Below, piece by piece: positions 1 through 11,590 of a DNA stretch of 64,000 bases (within the stretch, counting starts at the first letter, position 1; each line of letters opens with the position of its first letter). This DNA is from Anarhynchus alexandrinus (lineage: Eukaryota; Chordata; Aves; Charadriiformes; Charadriidae), in assembly GCA_008711295.1 (NCBI GenBank), contig VUYV01000231.1, forward strand, positions 157,747-221,746, in the 5' to 3' direction. The notes beneath the pieces are model-generated. The model did not search any database and was not told where the DNA came from. It saw only the letters and a program-made list of their open reading frames with translations. A program made the position numbers and the translations under genes.

Positions 1-2640
1 GTTCCTTTAGCTCATATGGTTAAAATTGATCTTTCCATTGTCTCTTGTATGGAATGACCAAAACTAATGATGTTAGGTGATCAATATGAAAAGCTGTGCA
101 TAAAGAATTAGACCAAGAAATAATGGATTGCTGTGTCAAAGGCCTCCAGACAGTAAGAAATAGGTGCTGACTGGACACGTCAAAGAGACATCCAGACCTT
201 TGGGTATTTCTCTCCAGCCTGTACCCATACCTAGAACAAAGGAGCCCCTTTTTATTCAGAAACAAAAACATGATGGAGAGCAAGCAAAAAATAATACTGC
301 ATTATCAGACACATGGCCTTCCTATAACCTACAGCCTTTGAGAGTTATCAGTACTCAGATAACCTGCAAAAGAGCAAAGGGAGGACTTGAAGGCCAAGGA
401 AAGGAATGGAAAGGGAGCTAGAATAAAAATCCTCTGTGCATTATCTGCAGTCCTGGAGTCTGCTCAGTGCCTCAATGTCTCCAGGATTTCTTCATCTGCT
501 TTGTAGAGTTCCTTCAGATTATACATGTGAAAATAAAGTACTAAAACTAAATAGCGAGATACACAAAATCTGGTTTCCAGTGGCTCTGTAGTTTGTGTTT
601 GGAGTCTTTGCTGTCTAGTAAGCTGTGAAGCTTTTCTCTACCTATGGCTGGGGAATTCATAATAGTGTTCTCCTTGTGGATTCGCTAATGTCTACTACCT
701 GTGAGTTTGCGTGGTCGAGATGCCTTTCTACCAGCATGGGAATCACTGGGATCTGTCTCCTCTACATGGCTGACCATTTAATGAAATTTGCAGAATTTCA
801 CATCCTTGAAACTCCTACTGCTCTGTTAAATCTAGTTAAAATCAGTTGCTAAGTTCATGGAGGGAGGGGAGAGAGAAGGCACTGACACATGGACACTCTG
901 GTATTGTGTACCATTGCACAGATCTCATTTTCTTAGGAAATCAGAGGACAGTTGCTAAGTAGCAAGCCCTTCTTTGGGGATTTAAAAATAGCTATAGTGA
1001 TGTTCCTTGGACAAGGCTTGAAGAGCACATTGGTCGGAGCCTACCTCGTGCAGCATAGAGTGTTAACCAGCGCAGTAGCCACAGCAGGTGGTAGGAGAGC
1101 TCAGGGACAGACAGCCTAGCCTCTGTCTGGTCTCCTTCCCATCTAAAATGGTGCCCACTACAGAGAAATGGCTCATTCCTGCTCTGAAATATGCAGAAAC
1201 ATGATATTGTTCTGCACACACTGGTTGCTGCTACACAGCTCTTGCTGGTCACTCTCCTTAAGTTTTTCACACGTCATGTTACTTTCAGGAGTCTCGTTTT
1301 TTGTCTTGCTTCTTTTCTCTTCTTTTTATTTTTCACAGCCCTTTCCACCCTTCTGAAATAGGGATTTTCTGTTGCATCTGTTCAAAGCCACCTAATGAGG
1401 GTCAGTCTTGAAGCAGAGCAGGACTGAAGTTACTGAGCGATTCTCCACTTCTCACTCTGTCTGTCTGGAGACAGAAAGACGGGGGAAAAGGAGGGAAAGC
1501 TGGAATGTAGAATCATTTTTGAGAGTTTTTCTTTGCTCCTTTGGGTATTAGAGTGTAGAAAAGGTTTTAGTTTCCACTTGAATCTTCCAGGCAGGATTTG
1601 TACTGATGTGTCCCATGAGCCTCATCAGTTCCTCACATCCAGACATAACAGGTATAAGCAGGGGCTTGGAGATGAGCTGGCACAGTCTCTTTCCCACCAG
1701 AAGGAGTATGCATTTCTGTGGATGACAATTTGGCTCCATCCATGCTAAGGAATATACCAAATATACCATTCTTTTCCTGAGCGGTTATCCCGAGGAGACA
1801 GGCTGAGCCCAGCGCCTGGCTCCTGGGGTTGGGATCCCCATGTGCCACTGGAAGCCCCATGTATCCTTGAAATTCAAAGACTCACAACTTGGGAGAGTTC
1901 AGCTTTGCTTCCAGATTGTGAATTCCCAGAACAGGAACCACTCGAGGCTGCTCCAGAAGATGGAATAACTAACTTTTAAGGGATTTCAGCTCTGAAGAAC
2001 TTCACCTGGGGACTCTGGCAATGGCAAGCTCACCACCTCATGCCTACTAATAATTTTAGTAGTGAAACACGCAGTTAACCTCAAGACATGTCTAAAAAAC
2101 TTGAAGACAGGGAGCAAACACATTGCAGAAGATAAACTTATGTGAGGACTAACTTGCTCCTGGGATGCACATGCGCATTATAAAGAAGCTGACCTCTGGG
2201 GTTTGGTGCCCTCAGCCTACTCAACAGCTGGTGGGGACAAAAAGGGGGGCCTTGGGGAGATTCCTCACTTCTGTGTCACCTGCAGCACCTCTTTTCTGCC
2301 CTGTGGATGACAAGGGACACCCACCAGTGCCACCAAGAATTAGTCCCACCCCAGCAGTGGGAGGCAGGAGAGCAGGAGTAATGTCTCTGAGGTGTCAGCA
2401 CAAAGTAAGGCTGAAATCCAAGGCACTGGCACCTTTTAGCCTGGGTGCTATGGGCTGTGCTTGTCCCTCTGAGGTTCTGGGTTTTGCTGCCTACAGGTCA
2501 CTGCACCATCCCCCTGTCCCTCAAATTCACCCCTCACCCACTCATGAGGAAGGACTTCAGTTCTTTATCTTCTACCTCAATGATCTTTTTTTCTCTTTCC
2601 CTATATCCCATTATATTGATTTTAGCCCCAGTCTTGCTCC
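1..2640. other. Noncoding DNA, no gene seen
   Basis: No exon, RNA gene or recognisable repeat could be supported. Open frames are short and overlap on both strands. The longest (2165-2710, +, 181 codons) is rich in Pro and Ser and has no domain I recognise. Confidence 0.6.
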
Positions 2641-3115
2641 ATTTAACCCGGTGTTAGAGGTCCAGACCTTAAATATTTATTCACTTAATGTAGCCAAACG
2701 CAGCCAATAGCAATTAAAGGCCTGACCTCTAACACCCCGCCAAAGCAACCAGCCAAAGTTAGAGGCTCATCATCACACGAGAAATCTGAGGTAATTAGAC
2801 CCCCTTCAGCCCCTGCTTCCCTCCCGCCCCCACCCCCTGCCCCAAATACTCTGTAAAATAATACCGTGGCACTAAATTAGACCTCATTACCTATTGAGTC
2901 ACTCGATCCAGACCTCCCTTACATAGTAATGAGTACTGATTTATTGTGATCATTATTTGGGCATTACAGGTCACTAAATAACATGCTCTGCCCACACATG
3001 TCTTCTGAGCTAATAAATATCCTTATAGGAAATATTTTCGAGTGAACTAGCCTTCAGGTTGGTTCAGTAACTTAAGTCACATTAATTTTCTTAATGCATG
3101 TAGTGCTTTGATAGG
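2640..3115. promoter_or_regulatory. Candidate conserved non-coding element
   Basis: This AT-rich, repeat-free block contains a CCAAT box (AGCCAATAG near 2702-2710), TAATTAG-like homeodomain words and a strong inverted repeat (2650-2736). The texture, with dense transcription-factor-like words, few CpG and no microsatellite, is like vertebrate developmental enhancers. This is inference from composition only; cross-species conservation was not tested. Confidence 0.3.
2650..2736. repeat. Inverted repeat, 13-bp perfect stem
   Basis: The left arm GGTGTTAGAGGTC (2650-2662) is matched perfectly by its reverse complement GACCTCTAACACC (2724-2736). Beyond a one-base bulge and one mismatch the pairing continues (left AGACCTT, right AAGGCCT). 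A transcript would fold into a stem of about 19 pairs with a loop of roughly 45 nt. As DNA, the arms also carry AGGTC, a nuclear-receptor-type half-site. Confidence 0.7.
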
Positions 3116-3292
3116 AAAGCCGCAGGGATGGAGGCAGAAAAGGAGGCACAGAAAAATCCCCAAGCACAGCTTTTCTCAAGCTGGGGTTTCTGAATGGAAA
3201 CTGGGGAAGTGGTGCAGAGCGAGGTCAGTGGGGAAGATCAGAAACAACCTTAGAAAATGGATATTTAAAATCAACCAGCCCCCTTAGGGCTT

Positions 3293-3350
3293 GATCCGAA
3301 GCTCGATGAAGTAATGGAAAGATTCCCATTGAGCTTAATGGACCTTGGAC
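3293..3350. repeat. Worn palindromic interspersed repeat (ancient amniote type)
   Basis: Two arms form an imperfect inverted repeat. The left arm (3293-3318) begins GATCCGAAGCTC; the right arm (3323-3350) ends CCTTGGACC. The wording (GATCC-AAGC-C-ATGAAGT-AATGG and its reverse) resembles a palindromic element I recall as very common in turtle, crocodile and bird genomes. I cannot name the family with certainty. Confidence 0.45.
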
Positions 3351-3789
3351 CACATCCAGGTGTGCTTGCAAGTGTAAGTGTATGTGCATCACTTGAGCAC
3401 ACACATACACTACTATGTATTTCTTACAAACTTCAGAGCAAACTAAAATAATTCAAAAATTTGCTCCAGGAACCAAGCGACATTGGAGTTTCTGGAATTT
3501 TATACCGTCTCCCTTGCTAGTGTAGCTGTTGTACAAAACTGAGGAAGATTCAAATTTGCCAGAGCTGAAATTATATTGTTTGTTATATTTATGTAGGTAA
3601 AATCTTCAAAGGACCCATCAATTTCAGTTAAAAGGTGAACAAAGCAAGTCCATGGATATTTCTGAAATATGCAGGTATGTATTTCCCAAAGAGACAATGG
3701 AGGAAATGGAAAAAATAGGAGAAAAAAGAAAAAAAGAAGATTCACGATTCAAGAAAGATAAAGAAGAAAGGGATTAAAACCCCACTCTG

Positions 3790-4330
3790 CTAGCCATCAC
3801 ACAAAATGCTTTATTGGCTTACTCCTAGCAAATCCTATAATACGTTTTCATTATTTATAGAAATAATTCTGGATTAGTTTGCCATAAAGAAATTGGGCTG
3901 GACTGTTTTAAAAATTACAGAAATTAGATGAAATCGGGCTCTTTGAATTATCCATGAGCGTTGGGTTAATATAATCAATACTTCAGCCATTACAGGTTGA
4001 CGTTACATCTCGAGACAATTTTCTAACTTAATAAGATTAGAAATAATAAACTGGTATTATTTCTTTGTGAATTGGGGCCTCTGACCTAGTAATTTAATGG
4101 CTTCATTATTACAGCCGTGGAATGTAGAAAGACCCAGCACGCTCCCTATTATCACAACTGTGCTTTGTCCAAATTATGTGACTTTTTAAAAGGCAAAATA
4201 AAAACTTACCAAACAATTTCAAAGGGCTGTGGTGGACATTTTTCACTAAGAATGGTATGATATGCCAGATTATGCTTGCGATTTTATTTTTGGTCCATTG
4301 CACTGTAATAGTATAATGTGTATGTATGCT
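3790..4330. promoter_or_regulatory. Candidate conserved non-coding element
   Basis: The block is about 65% AT, free of recognisable repeats, and dense in homeodomain-like words (TTATTTATAG, GGATTAG, TAATTTAATGG, CATTATTACAG). No open frame inside is convincing. The regulatory call is inference from texture. Confidence 0.3.
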
Positions 4331-5570
4331 TTCACATTTGAAAAAGAATGAAAAAAAGCTTCCTTTACATATTTTTGGAAAGACAATACTGGCAAAGCTG
4401 TCAGTGCTTTGTGCTCCTGCTGTTTTTTGGTGGCTGCTACTCAGACATGTTTACTTTGCAATAGGGAAGGAAAAATAGTCTCTTGGTCACAGAAATAGGG
4501 GTCCAAGTCTGGCTTTTCCACAGACCTCTTCGCCTCCATGGTTGACTGTGAGCCCTCTGGAGATCAGGACAGACAACTCTTCTGGTGCCAGGATATCCAG
4601 GATTTCACTCTTCCATCAGTTTCTGATCCGGAGATTTGGAACTTGGTAGGGAATTTCCTTTCTCCTGCTATGCGACTGTTTTGTCTATTCATGTATCATG
4701 TCCAGAACGGAGATTTCCATTTGCCGCATGCAGCTCCGAGCACCAGAGACTCCTGATCCCGGCTAATGCCTTGCTGGGATGCAGGTAATAGCTGCGGCAA
4801 GCCTCACGCGGTGAGGCACCGGGCAATTGCACCCAGAGTGCATTTACTTCCTCCCATTGTGAAGCTTAGGTGAAAACACCAATAATTCAGCAGTCTGATA
4901 GGAAATGTGTAGGACGCCCACGCATATGGTGGTATGTGCAAGGGAAACACCACCCCAGAGGACACAAAGTCTTCAAAGAGTAACCCAAGCCAGGGACCGG
5001 GATGCACAGAGGAGCTGAAGCTGGTTTTCAGGATGCAGGACATACAGCAGGTATAGCTCTTCCTCAGCAACAACATTCAGAAGATGAAATCCTCATCTTT
5101 CCTTCCATTTTCTCCTGCCCGTGCAAGACATGCTTCAATCCTACCTGCTGGAAAACAGTCCTGCTCTAGTGTACATCTGCAGCACAGAGATGCAGGCAAA
5201 CAGCATTTATTTTGCTCCTTATCTTCTCTCCACACCGTTTCTAACTCGCAGCATTTTAGAAAAATAGAAGGGCTTATTCAGAAGGATGCTAATTCAGTTA
5301 TCTCTACCTGTAAGAGACCCCCGTGTGGTCATTTCCAAATCTCTGGGCTAAGCTCATTCACAGACACACATCTGTTATAGCAAATGCTTTCTGTAAGCTT
5401 TAAAGGAAACATAACCCAGGATGATAAAACATCAAGGAAAACAGGAGACTCAGCCAAACAATCACCCCTCTGAACTTCTGCTTGAGAGCTGTCTGCTGTT
5501 AGATGCATGTTTGTGCCTCCACATCCATCTTTAATTGGCAGGTTTGCAAAAGCAAGGGAGTGAGAACGAG
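4330..5570. other. Noncoding DNA, nothing specific seen
   Basis: The composition is mixed, with short open frames on both strands (for example 4804-5076 - and 5084-5380 +) that have no recognisable domain. No repeat or RNA gene was identified. Confidence 0.55.
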
Positions 5571-6420
5571 GACGCGCTAAATTCTATGCTTTCATCACTG
5601 TTTAAGAATGAGGGAGACATCTCTGAACTCGTCTTTGGCAGCGAATGCAGAGAGTTATGACAAAGTTACCTGTCTTCCCGAATTAAGGCTGTAGCTTTTT
5701 AATATTTCGTACTGAAGTCATCTAGTTTGGGCTTAATTTTATGCCTAGCAACACTAGTCACAGACGGGCTATGCTAATGGATCCACCGTGTTCCCAGCCC
5801 ACTGTGTCCTCCTCAGTCCACAAGTGGGACAAGGGGGTCCTTGTGGGGTTTGCTCAGGGACACCCGGGACCGCAGCCGTCGGGAGAGCGGAGAAAGGCAG
5901 CATTCCTGCCTCTTGGCAGGGAGAGACGATGCACATGCTTCCCATTTCATCTGCTGAGTTCTTTCTGCGCGATCGCAGGCCAGCTGGTCTTTGATGTCCC
6001 TCACTAACGAAAGGTAGCACGGGTCAGGAGGGGGCAGTGGCTTCAGATACGTAATGAGAAGCTCTTGACTGACAGTGCTTTTGCTCAACTGCATAATCAC
6101 TTGATTAGTTTTTTGCTTTGCTTTTAACAGAGTAAAAAGTATTTCGCTGTTGCAATAAAAGAGCACTTTGATGGTGGAAACACTTTTTTCAGTAGCCAGA
6201 AAATCATAAGATATATGTATGTAAAAATACACTTATATATATATATATAAAATATTTGCTTTCAGCGTGGAATTAACCCTAAGATAGGAGGCATTTATAC
6301 GACCTGTGGTACCAGTGTTAGCTTTGTGGAAACACTATTTTCTGTCTCCCACGAACGTGTTGGCATTTTTTACGACAGTGCATATTTCCAGTCACCCTGC
6401 ACGCATAACCTGTGCCCATT
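5570..6420. promoter_or_regulatory. Candidate conserved non-coding blocks flanking a TA microsatellite
   Basis: Two AT-rich sub-blocks (about 5580-5770 and 6040-6210) look enhancer-like, with words such as TTGATTAG, TTTAATATTT and ATTAAGGCTG. Between them lies a GC-richer stretch with unconvincing frames. A short (TA)n tract sits at about 6232-6250. The call rests on composition. Confidence 0.25.
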
Positions 6421-6970
6421 TGGAAACATGGCGCTGGAAAAAAAAGCCACAGACGCTGCAAGCTCAAAGCAGCGACGGGGTATTTTGCCTGCGACGCGTG
6501 CTTTAGGCAGAGTATACAATGCCCCCTCCTTGAGCAACCGCGACCAGTCTCTGGTTAATGTCTCCGAAACAGCCTGTTAAGACTGTTACTACAAATTAGA
6601 GTCTGGATCATTCTAAAACGAAAATAGACTTCTTTCATCTTCCAGATGGCTGTCTGATTGGGAACTGGGCAGGATCACATTTCAGGTTGTGACTTAATGA
6701 TTCAGGACAATATTTATGGTTATTACCTGACAGAGGGCAGTGAGGAAAATTAAAGCACAGACCCATGCTTCATTTATGACAAAAAACAAATTCATGACAG
6801 TTCTGTATATTAGAGGTGGCATCTTTTGCTCGGGGCAAAGTCCGAGCATAGCTCCGCATCTGAGCCAGACCTGCCGGGGGCTGCTGCGAGAGCCCGGCCA
6901 GTTCGGCTTCGCCGTCCCCGCTTTGATATATGTGCTATCGTCAGAAACAATCTGGTGCTTCCCTTGGAGG
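6400..6970. promoter_or_regulatory. CpG-enriched patches in AT-rich surroundings
   Basis: CpG is locally frequent at about 6470-6545 (GCGACGGGG, GCGACGCGTG) and again at 6830-6945, where I count about 11 CpG in 120 bp. The surrounding DNA is strongly CpG-depleted, so these patches may be unmethylated in the germline, as at distal enhancers or weak promoters. No exon is evident. Confidence 0.3.
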
Positions 6971-6989
6971 AGGTCTTAGGCAGGCGAGA

Positions 6990-7720
6990 TACAAATATGA
7001 GTGAGAGCTTTCAGAGGGGAAAAACAACATAATTATACAGCGTATTTGTTTGATGGCTGCAGTTGTCTGAAATATTATTCTTTGGGGCATGTTTTTGACA
7101 TAATTATTGCCACAGGATAATCCCTTCTGGAGAAAACATGGAGTAATTATGCATGCCAGTTGTAGATATGATTCTGCATGTGATTTTCCCAGCAAACGAT
7201 GCTACTTGTGATACCGGCCGGTGGGGGTGCAGGGTATTTTGAAGCAATGGGCAACGCTGTTCGTCTAAATCAAATTGAAGCCGCAGCTCTGCTGGCTCTT
7301 TCCTGAAGGAAAGAAATTTATTAGTGTTCCTCTCCTGGTTAATCCTTTGCTTTGCATATGGAACAGACTGGCACTTTTTTTTTATTGTCAGCTGCTAAAA
7401 AAATAAATAGCCCTTATGAAAGTGACTGCAACCCACAGCTTTGGGCTTCCTGTAAATCGGCTTCGGACTGCAGGATTTCTTAATAAAACAAACAATTCTG
7501 AGAGAAGAGAGGTAGTTGTTGGGAAAAAAATTGCAAAGATGGCTATCCTTCCCATCGCGTAAGCTTATTTTATCCCTAAGCTAAAATAAGCTCTGAATTT
7601 GCAGATAGTGATACATGGAATATTGTTTCAATTATCTTATCTTATTTTAGGGGAGAATATTCTGTCCACATCTGTTAAATATTACCCCAAATCAATCAAA
7701 ATATTTATTATTTAAGAAAC
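6990..7720. promoter_or_regulatory. Candidate enhancer with three TAATTA homeodomain cores
   Basis: TAATTA occurs at 7030-7035, 7101-7106 and 7144-7149, the last running into TATGCATG. A SOX/POU-like string CTTTGCTTTGCATATGG lies near 7347-7363. The block has no microsatellite or transposon, and an 11-bp hairpin sits at 7562-7592. The enhancer role is inferred from motif density. Confidence 0.35.
7562..7592. repeat. Perfect 11-bp hairpin
   Basis: AGCTTATTTTA (7562-7572) is followed by a 9-nt loop and its exact reverse complement TAAAATAAGCT (7582-7592). A related TCTTATTTTAG string appears about 55 bp downstream. Confidence 0.7.
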
Positions 7721-8700
7721 GTTTTTCCCAGGGGAGAGGTGCTTCTCAGTTATTCTTTGAGCTGGACCCTTCTTCTCCTCCTCTTCCCCCCTTTTGCTGT
7801 GTCCTCGCCCTGGCAAATGCCACATCCAGCAACACACGTCCCCCCCAGAAGAGTCCCCGGCCACCTCTTTCCCCAGCCCAGCTCTGGTCCTCCTTGTGGC
7901 AGCACATCAGTGGACCACCAGCCAAATCTGCTCACTGATGTTTGCCGCCAGCTATGGTGATTTATGCAGGGATTTGCAAAGGTGCCCTGGGGAGAGAAAA
8001 CTACGGGGCGTGAGGTATTCAAATCCCCTTGCATAGCACAGAAATATTAGTCTCAACCTTCCACAGAAACAGCCAAATTATGAATGTGCGATATGGCTGG
8101 GTGCTTGCTTTGTTGTTGCATTTTGGAGGGAGGGAGTTACCGAATGAAGTTTTTTGTTTGTTTAGTAGCATGAGATGCATTTTTATGCTGTTAAAAAAAT
8201 ATATAGTCTGAGCATTGAGACAATGAGGGCAATTTATCTGTTTCCCTCTGAGTCTTCAACCATGCCTGTGGTCATGAGGCAGCACTCTTGGCCCTCAGCT
8301 TTTACCTGCATTTCAACTGGATCAGGTTTATCATGAGGGGCTGCGTGAGGATCTGAGCAAGGTCCTTCCCGAAACCCCCACCCTCAGCCCAAATCTGCAA
8401 GACCCCCGTAAAAACCCTATGCTGGGTCTCTCCGGTATGTGAACCTCCCATGGAGGCACGTTGTCTGGTGACTTTGTGACAGGGGCTCATCTCCGCCACC
8501 CCTTCACATCTCCTTTTCAGTCTTTGCCCCCCTATCAGCACTGCATGGTCCCCCCGTCCGCACCCAGGCTGCATCCCGCAAAGGGCCAGGCTCGCCCCAG
8601 CAGAGCATCTCCAGCAGCAGCTGCCTCCCCCTTGCCATCCTTTCCACATCCAGCATCTCACAATGGTCAGGCGCTTTAAACACTTTCTTCATTATGGAGT
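7720..8700. other. Noncoding, C-rich stretch
   Basis: The + strand is rich in C and CT runs. Open frames here (7739-7960 +, 7750-8034 -, 8302-8661 -) are overlapping and low in complexity. No domain or repeat family was recognised. Confidence 0.5.
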
Positions 8701-9320
8701 GGTGAACACCTCACTAAAAACGGGACAGCGGTACACAATTAAAGGAAAAATGTATAAACTATGCGGTGTTGTCAGTATCTGTAGCTCAACCTGAAATTAC
8801 ACAAGGAACAGGAGACTGTTGTCTGAAAAATCCATTTTCTTGTCATTTTTATGGCTCTGTTAGATAATAAAATCAAGAGAAAGATGACTAGAATAACAAT
8901 AGTGCCTCTTCCTGGGTCAAAAGATAGGGGGAGGAGGAGGAATGCAGAGATGGATGTATGAAATCTCTTGTCTAAGTAAACAATCTACATACATTTGCAT
9001 TTGCATGTAATCATTGATATAAAATGTTGTCTTCATTAACATTAGGAGCTAGAGATATATGTTACTCCCCCATCCCCGGCTTAGCTGCCTCTTCTACAAT
9101 AAGGACTGGTGGCTCTTAAACCCATCAAGCAGCCTTAATTCTCCTCATTTGACTGTATTATTTCAAGTGCCTGAAGATTTACTAAGGAGCAGCTGACGTT
9201 AATGAGAGCTGAACATCCAAATCCAGAGGAGAATAAGCCCAAATTAGGTTTCACTGGAATAAATAAGTGATGGGTCACCGTAAGCTAAGACAGAAAGCAG
9301 GATGATATTAAGAACAAGTC
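8700..9320. promoter_or_regulatory. Candidate enhancer with overlapping POU octamers
   Basis: Two ATTTGCAT octamers overlap by two bases (8993-9000 and 8999-9006), followed by GTAATCATTGAT. A forkhead-type GTAAACA lies just upstream at 8976-8982. The block is AT-rich and repeat-free. The binding-site calls are consensus matches only. Confidence 0.35.
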
Positions 9321-10050
9321 TGGGGGAAACATCTACGGGTCATATTCTGCCCAGTCCTGCTAAGGTACGGAGTTTACCCTGTCTGACCCTTCATCCGTAA
9401 CCCACACTGTGTCAGCACATTGAGTTTTGCATTGTTCTGCCAAGGGAGAGGGGCCCAAGACACCTACTAGACCTTGGTTTCATCTCTCTCTCTCACAGAG
9501 AATTGCAGATCTGTCAGTTTTGGGGATAGTTAAGATCATCAGATTTGCCCCCAGCTTCTGCTTCCAACTCAGCCATTCCTCAGGAGGTTGGTGTGATACC
9601 ACCACCCTTTATGCCTTGCAACTTATTAGCATAGCTGCTAATAAGCTACAAAGCTACCCCCCCCCCAAAAAAAAAAAGGATAAATATATAAATATATTTT
9701 TAATGTGGAGATTTCATAAGATTTCACTAGGTAGATTTTGCTATTAAAATACACTGTTAAAGGTGACATCTCATTTATCTCCATGAAAAAAAAATCCCAA
9801 ACAAGCAAATACCCCAACATCACCTAGTGGGTTTTTTCCTAACATGTAGCTTTTACAAATGAGTGGTGCAGCCAATCCAGTAAATTCTGCTGCTCTTTCC
9901 ACAAGGCTTTTTGTATTGCAGAGCTGACTGGTCTGATGCTTTAATGAGCCAGATAGGCTGCAGTGTTTCAAAACAGCATTTTTTTTTCCTTAATTAAAAA
10001 GGAGAAAAAAAAAGAAAATATTTGAATGCAAGGTTCTAAACAGCTATACA
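9320..10050. other. Noncoding DNA with C10A11 tract
   Basis: A homopolymer pair, C x10 then A x11, spans 9657-9677. Other A-rich runs lie near 9784-9794 and 9979-10015. The text around 9335-9380 (TCATATTCTGCCCAGTCCTGC) could be a worn ancient repeat, but this is too weak to name. No gene was seen. Confidence 0.5.
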
Positions 10051-10310
10051 ACTTTGCAGAATGACTGTGGTAATGAGGTGTCTGCAGGAGTCAATCAGGG
10101 CAGACGACTTTCACAGAAAAACTCGATGCCTTTCAGATTTTCAAAGAAAAATAAGCCAATGACAAAAGCATAGCAGCTGCGAGCACACGAAGGAAATTAG
10201 TTATAGCAGACTTGTAATTAAGCATTGGAAACTGATCAAAAACATTATCCTGTTAGTTTATACCATGGCTTCTATCTACTACAAAATCAATTACACAAAA
10301 AATAAACTAC
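10050..10310. promoter_or_regulatory. Candidate conserved non-coding element
   Basis: A repeat-free AT-rich block contains TGTAATTAAGCATT, AGCCAATGAC and AATCAATTAC words. Frames across it are closed. Its regulatory role is inferred from texture alone. Confidence 0.25.
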
Positions 10311-10880
10311 ACATGCTCTGAAGTTTTCTCATATGAACGTGTCCTATCCAGTCCTTGGACTGTGAAGTATGTTTGTTTTCTCAATAAAATATGCAAAGCA
10401 TAGAGCAGGGAAAAACTGAGATGAAAAGGGCAACAGAAAAACTGGGAGAGAAGGTTGGCAGAATAATTGACTCTATCAGAACCACACTTTCCTAAAAAAA
10501 AAAAATAAAATATTTGTGCTATGAGATAAGCAACCAGGGTTTTCTTTTGGCGTATGCATTTTTCCATTTTCCTCTGCTGAGCGCGTTGAGTAAACAGGAC
10601 AAATTGCCATTAAATGATAGAAATCATTTAACAATAATAGAGCAAAAGAATGTAATAAAAATCTAGAAATTTGAGGGAAATGTATACACAGGAAAAGTTG
10701 GGCAAAAGTTTGCCTTTTGAAAATCACATGTTATTCCCATTAACTGTAACATGAGCTGGATGGCTGAATAAAATAGGGGCTATGTGAGCTGGGATTTTCT
10801 TAGAAGATTTGGGCCTGGTTTAGCACATGTTTTATACCAACAGAGCCGTTTCAGTTAAGAAAACAAAAATAAACCCTGGC
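10310..10880. other. Noncoding, nothing specific seen
   Basis: AT-rich, with an A10-type run near 10495-10504. No gene, repeat family or distinctive motif was recognised. Confidence 0.5.
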
Positions 10881-10889
10881 AGGTTGCAG

Positions 10890-11030
10890 ATACCCGTCCT
10901 TTCCTGGGGTGAGCAGCGTCCCCCCTCTTGCTGCGCTGGTCCCACCACCCCTCTGCAGGACATCCCTGCTCGAGCTGCGTCAGCGGGGCAGCTAACGCCG
11001 CTGCTGCGAGGAGTCTTTGCTCACCCTGGC
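10890..11030. promoter_or_regulatory. Short CpG-enriched patch
   Basis: About 9 CpG lie in roughly 140 bp, including TGCTCGAGCTGCGTCAGCGG and CTAACGCCGCTGCTGCGAGG. It lies about 270 bp before the stronger CpG island at 11297-11590, and the two may belong to one unmethylated region. Confidence 0.35.
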
Positions 11031-11296
11031 TTTGTCCATGGGATGTTAAGAAGAGCTGTAGGATTTATGTGATCAAAAAAAAGGTTGTATTTCATAGCAG
11101 AGGTGAGGGTAACTCATGTCAAGTAAGACAGGAAAAGAGGTCTTTTGTGGGCGTGAGGTGCTCTGCACAAATGGTTTGGGTGGTAAAAGTGTGCCTGAAT
11201 GTGAGGCAAGTATTTGGAAGCCCCTGAAAATCCCAGCCCTGATGTATGAAAGTTCCAAAGCGCTTGATGTTGTTTAACAAAATGGGGTGTTAGGCT

Positions 11297-11590
11297 TTGC
11301 TACCCGCCCCCTCTGTTCCCTGCCACGGCTGCCGGGAGTGACCGCTGCCCCTCACGGCACCGGTGACGTGACCCCATTCGATCCAGCCAAAACCTGTACG
11401 TCCAAAGGTGAGCTTGGCAGGGTGATGCAGAAGCAGCCACAGCCGTGAGGCCTGCGTGGATCACGGTTAGAGACGCGTGTGCTAAACCTTTACCCTGGCG
11501 CGAAGTGACCTGAGCAGCGGTATCGCAAACCGCCAATTCCGTTTGAAGTCAGCACCTCTGAAATTCGGGCCGTAATTTAAGGGCCTCGGC
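11297..11590. promoter_or_regulatory. Orphan CpG island
   Basis: By eye I count about 23 CpG in roughly 295 bp at about 57% GC. The observed/expected ratio is therefore near 1, whereas neighbouring DNA is CpG-poor. Such patches are usually unmethylated promoters or intragenic/enhancer islands. No start exon or splice donor can be assigned, and frames on both strands (such as 11300-11536 -) have no recognisable domain. Direction is unknown. Confidence 0.5.

Noticed and set aside
2165..2710. 181-codon + frame as CDS
   Set aside because: No domain; the frame continues into a noncoding block with an inverted repeat, and a second frame overlaps it.
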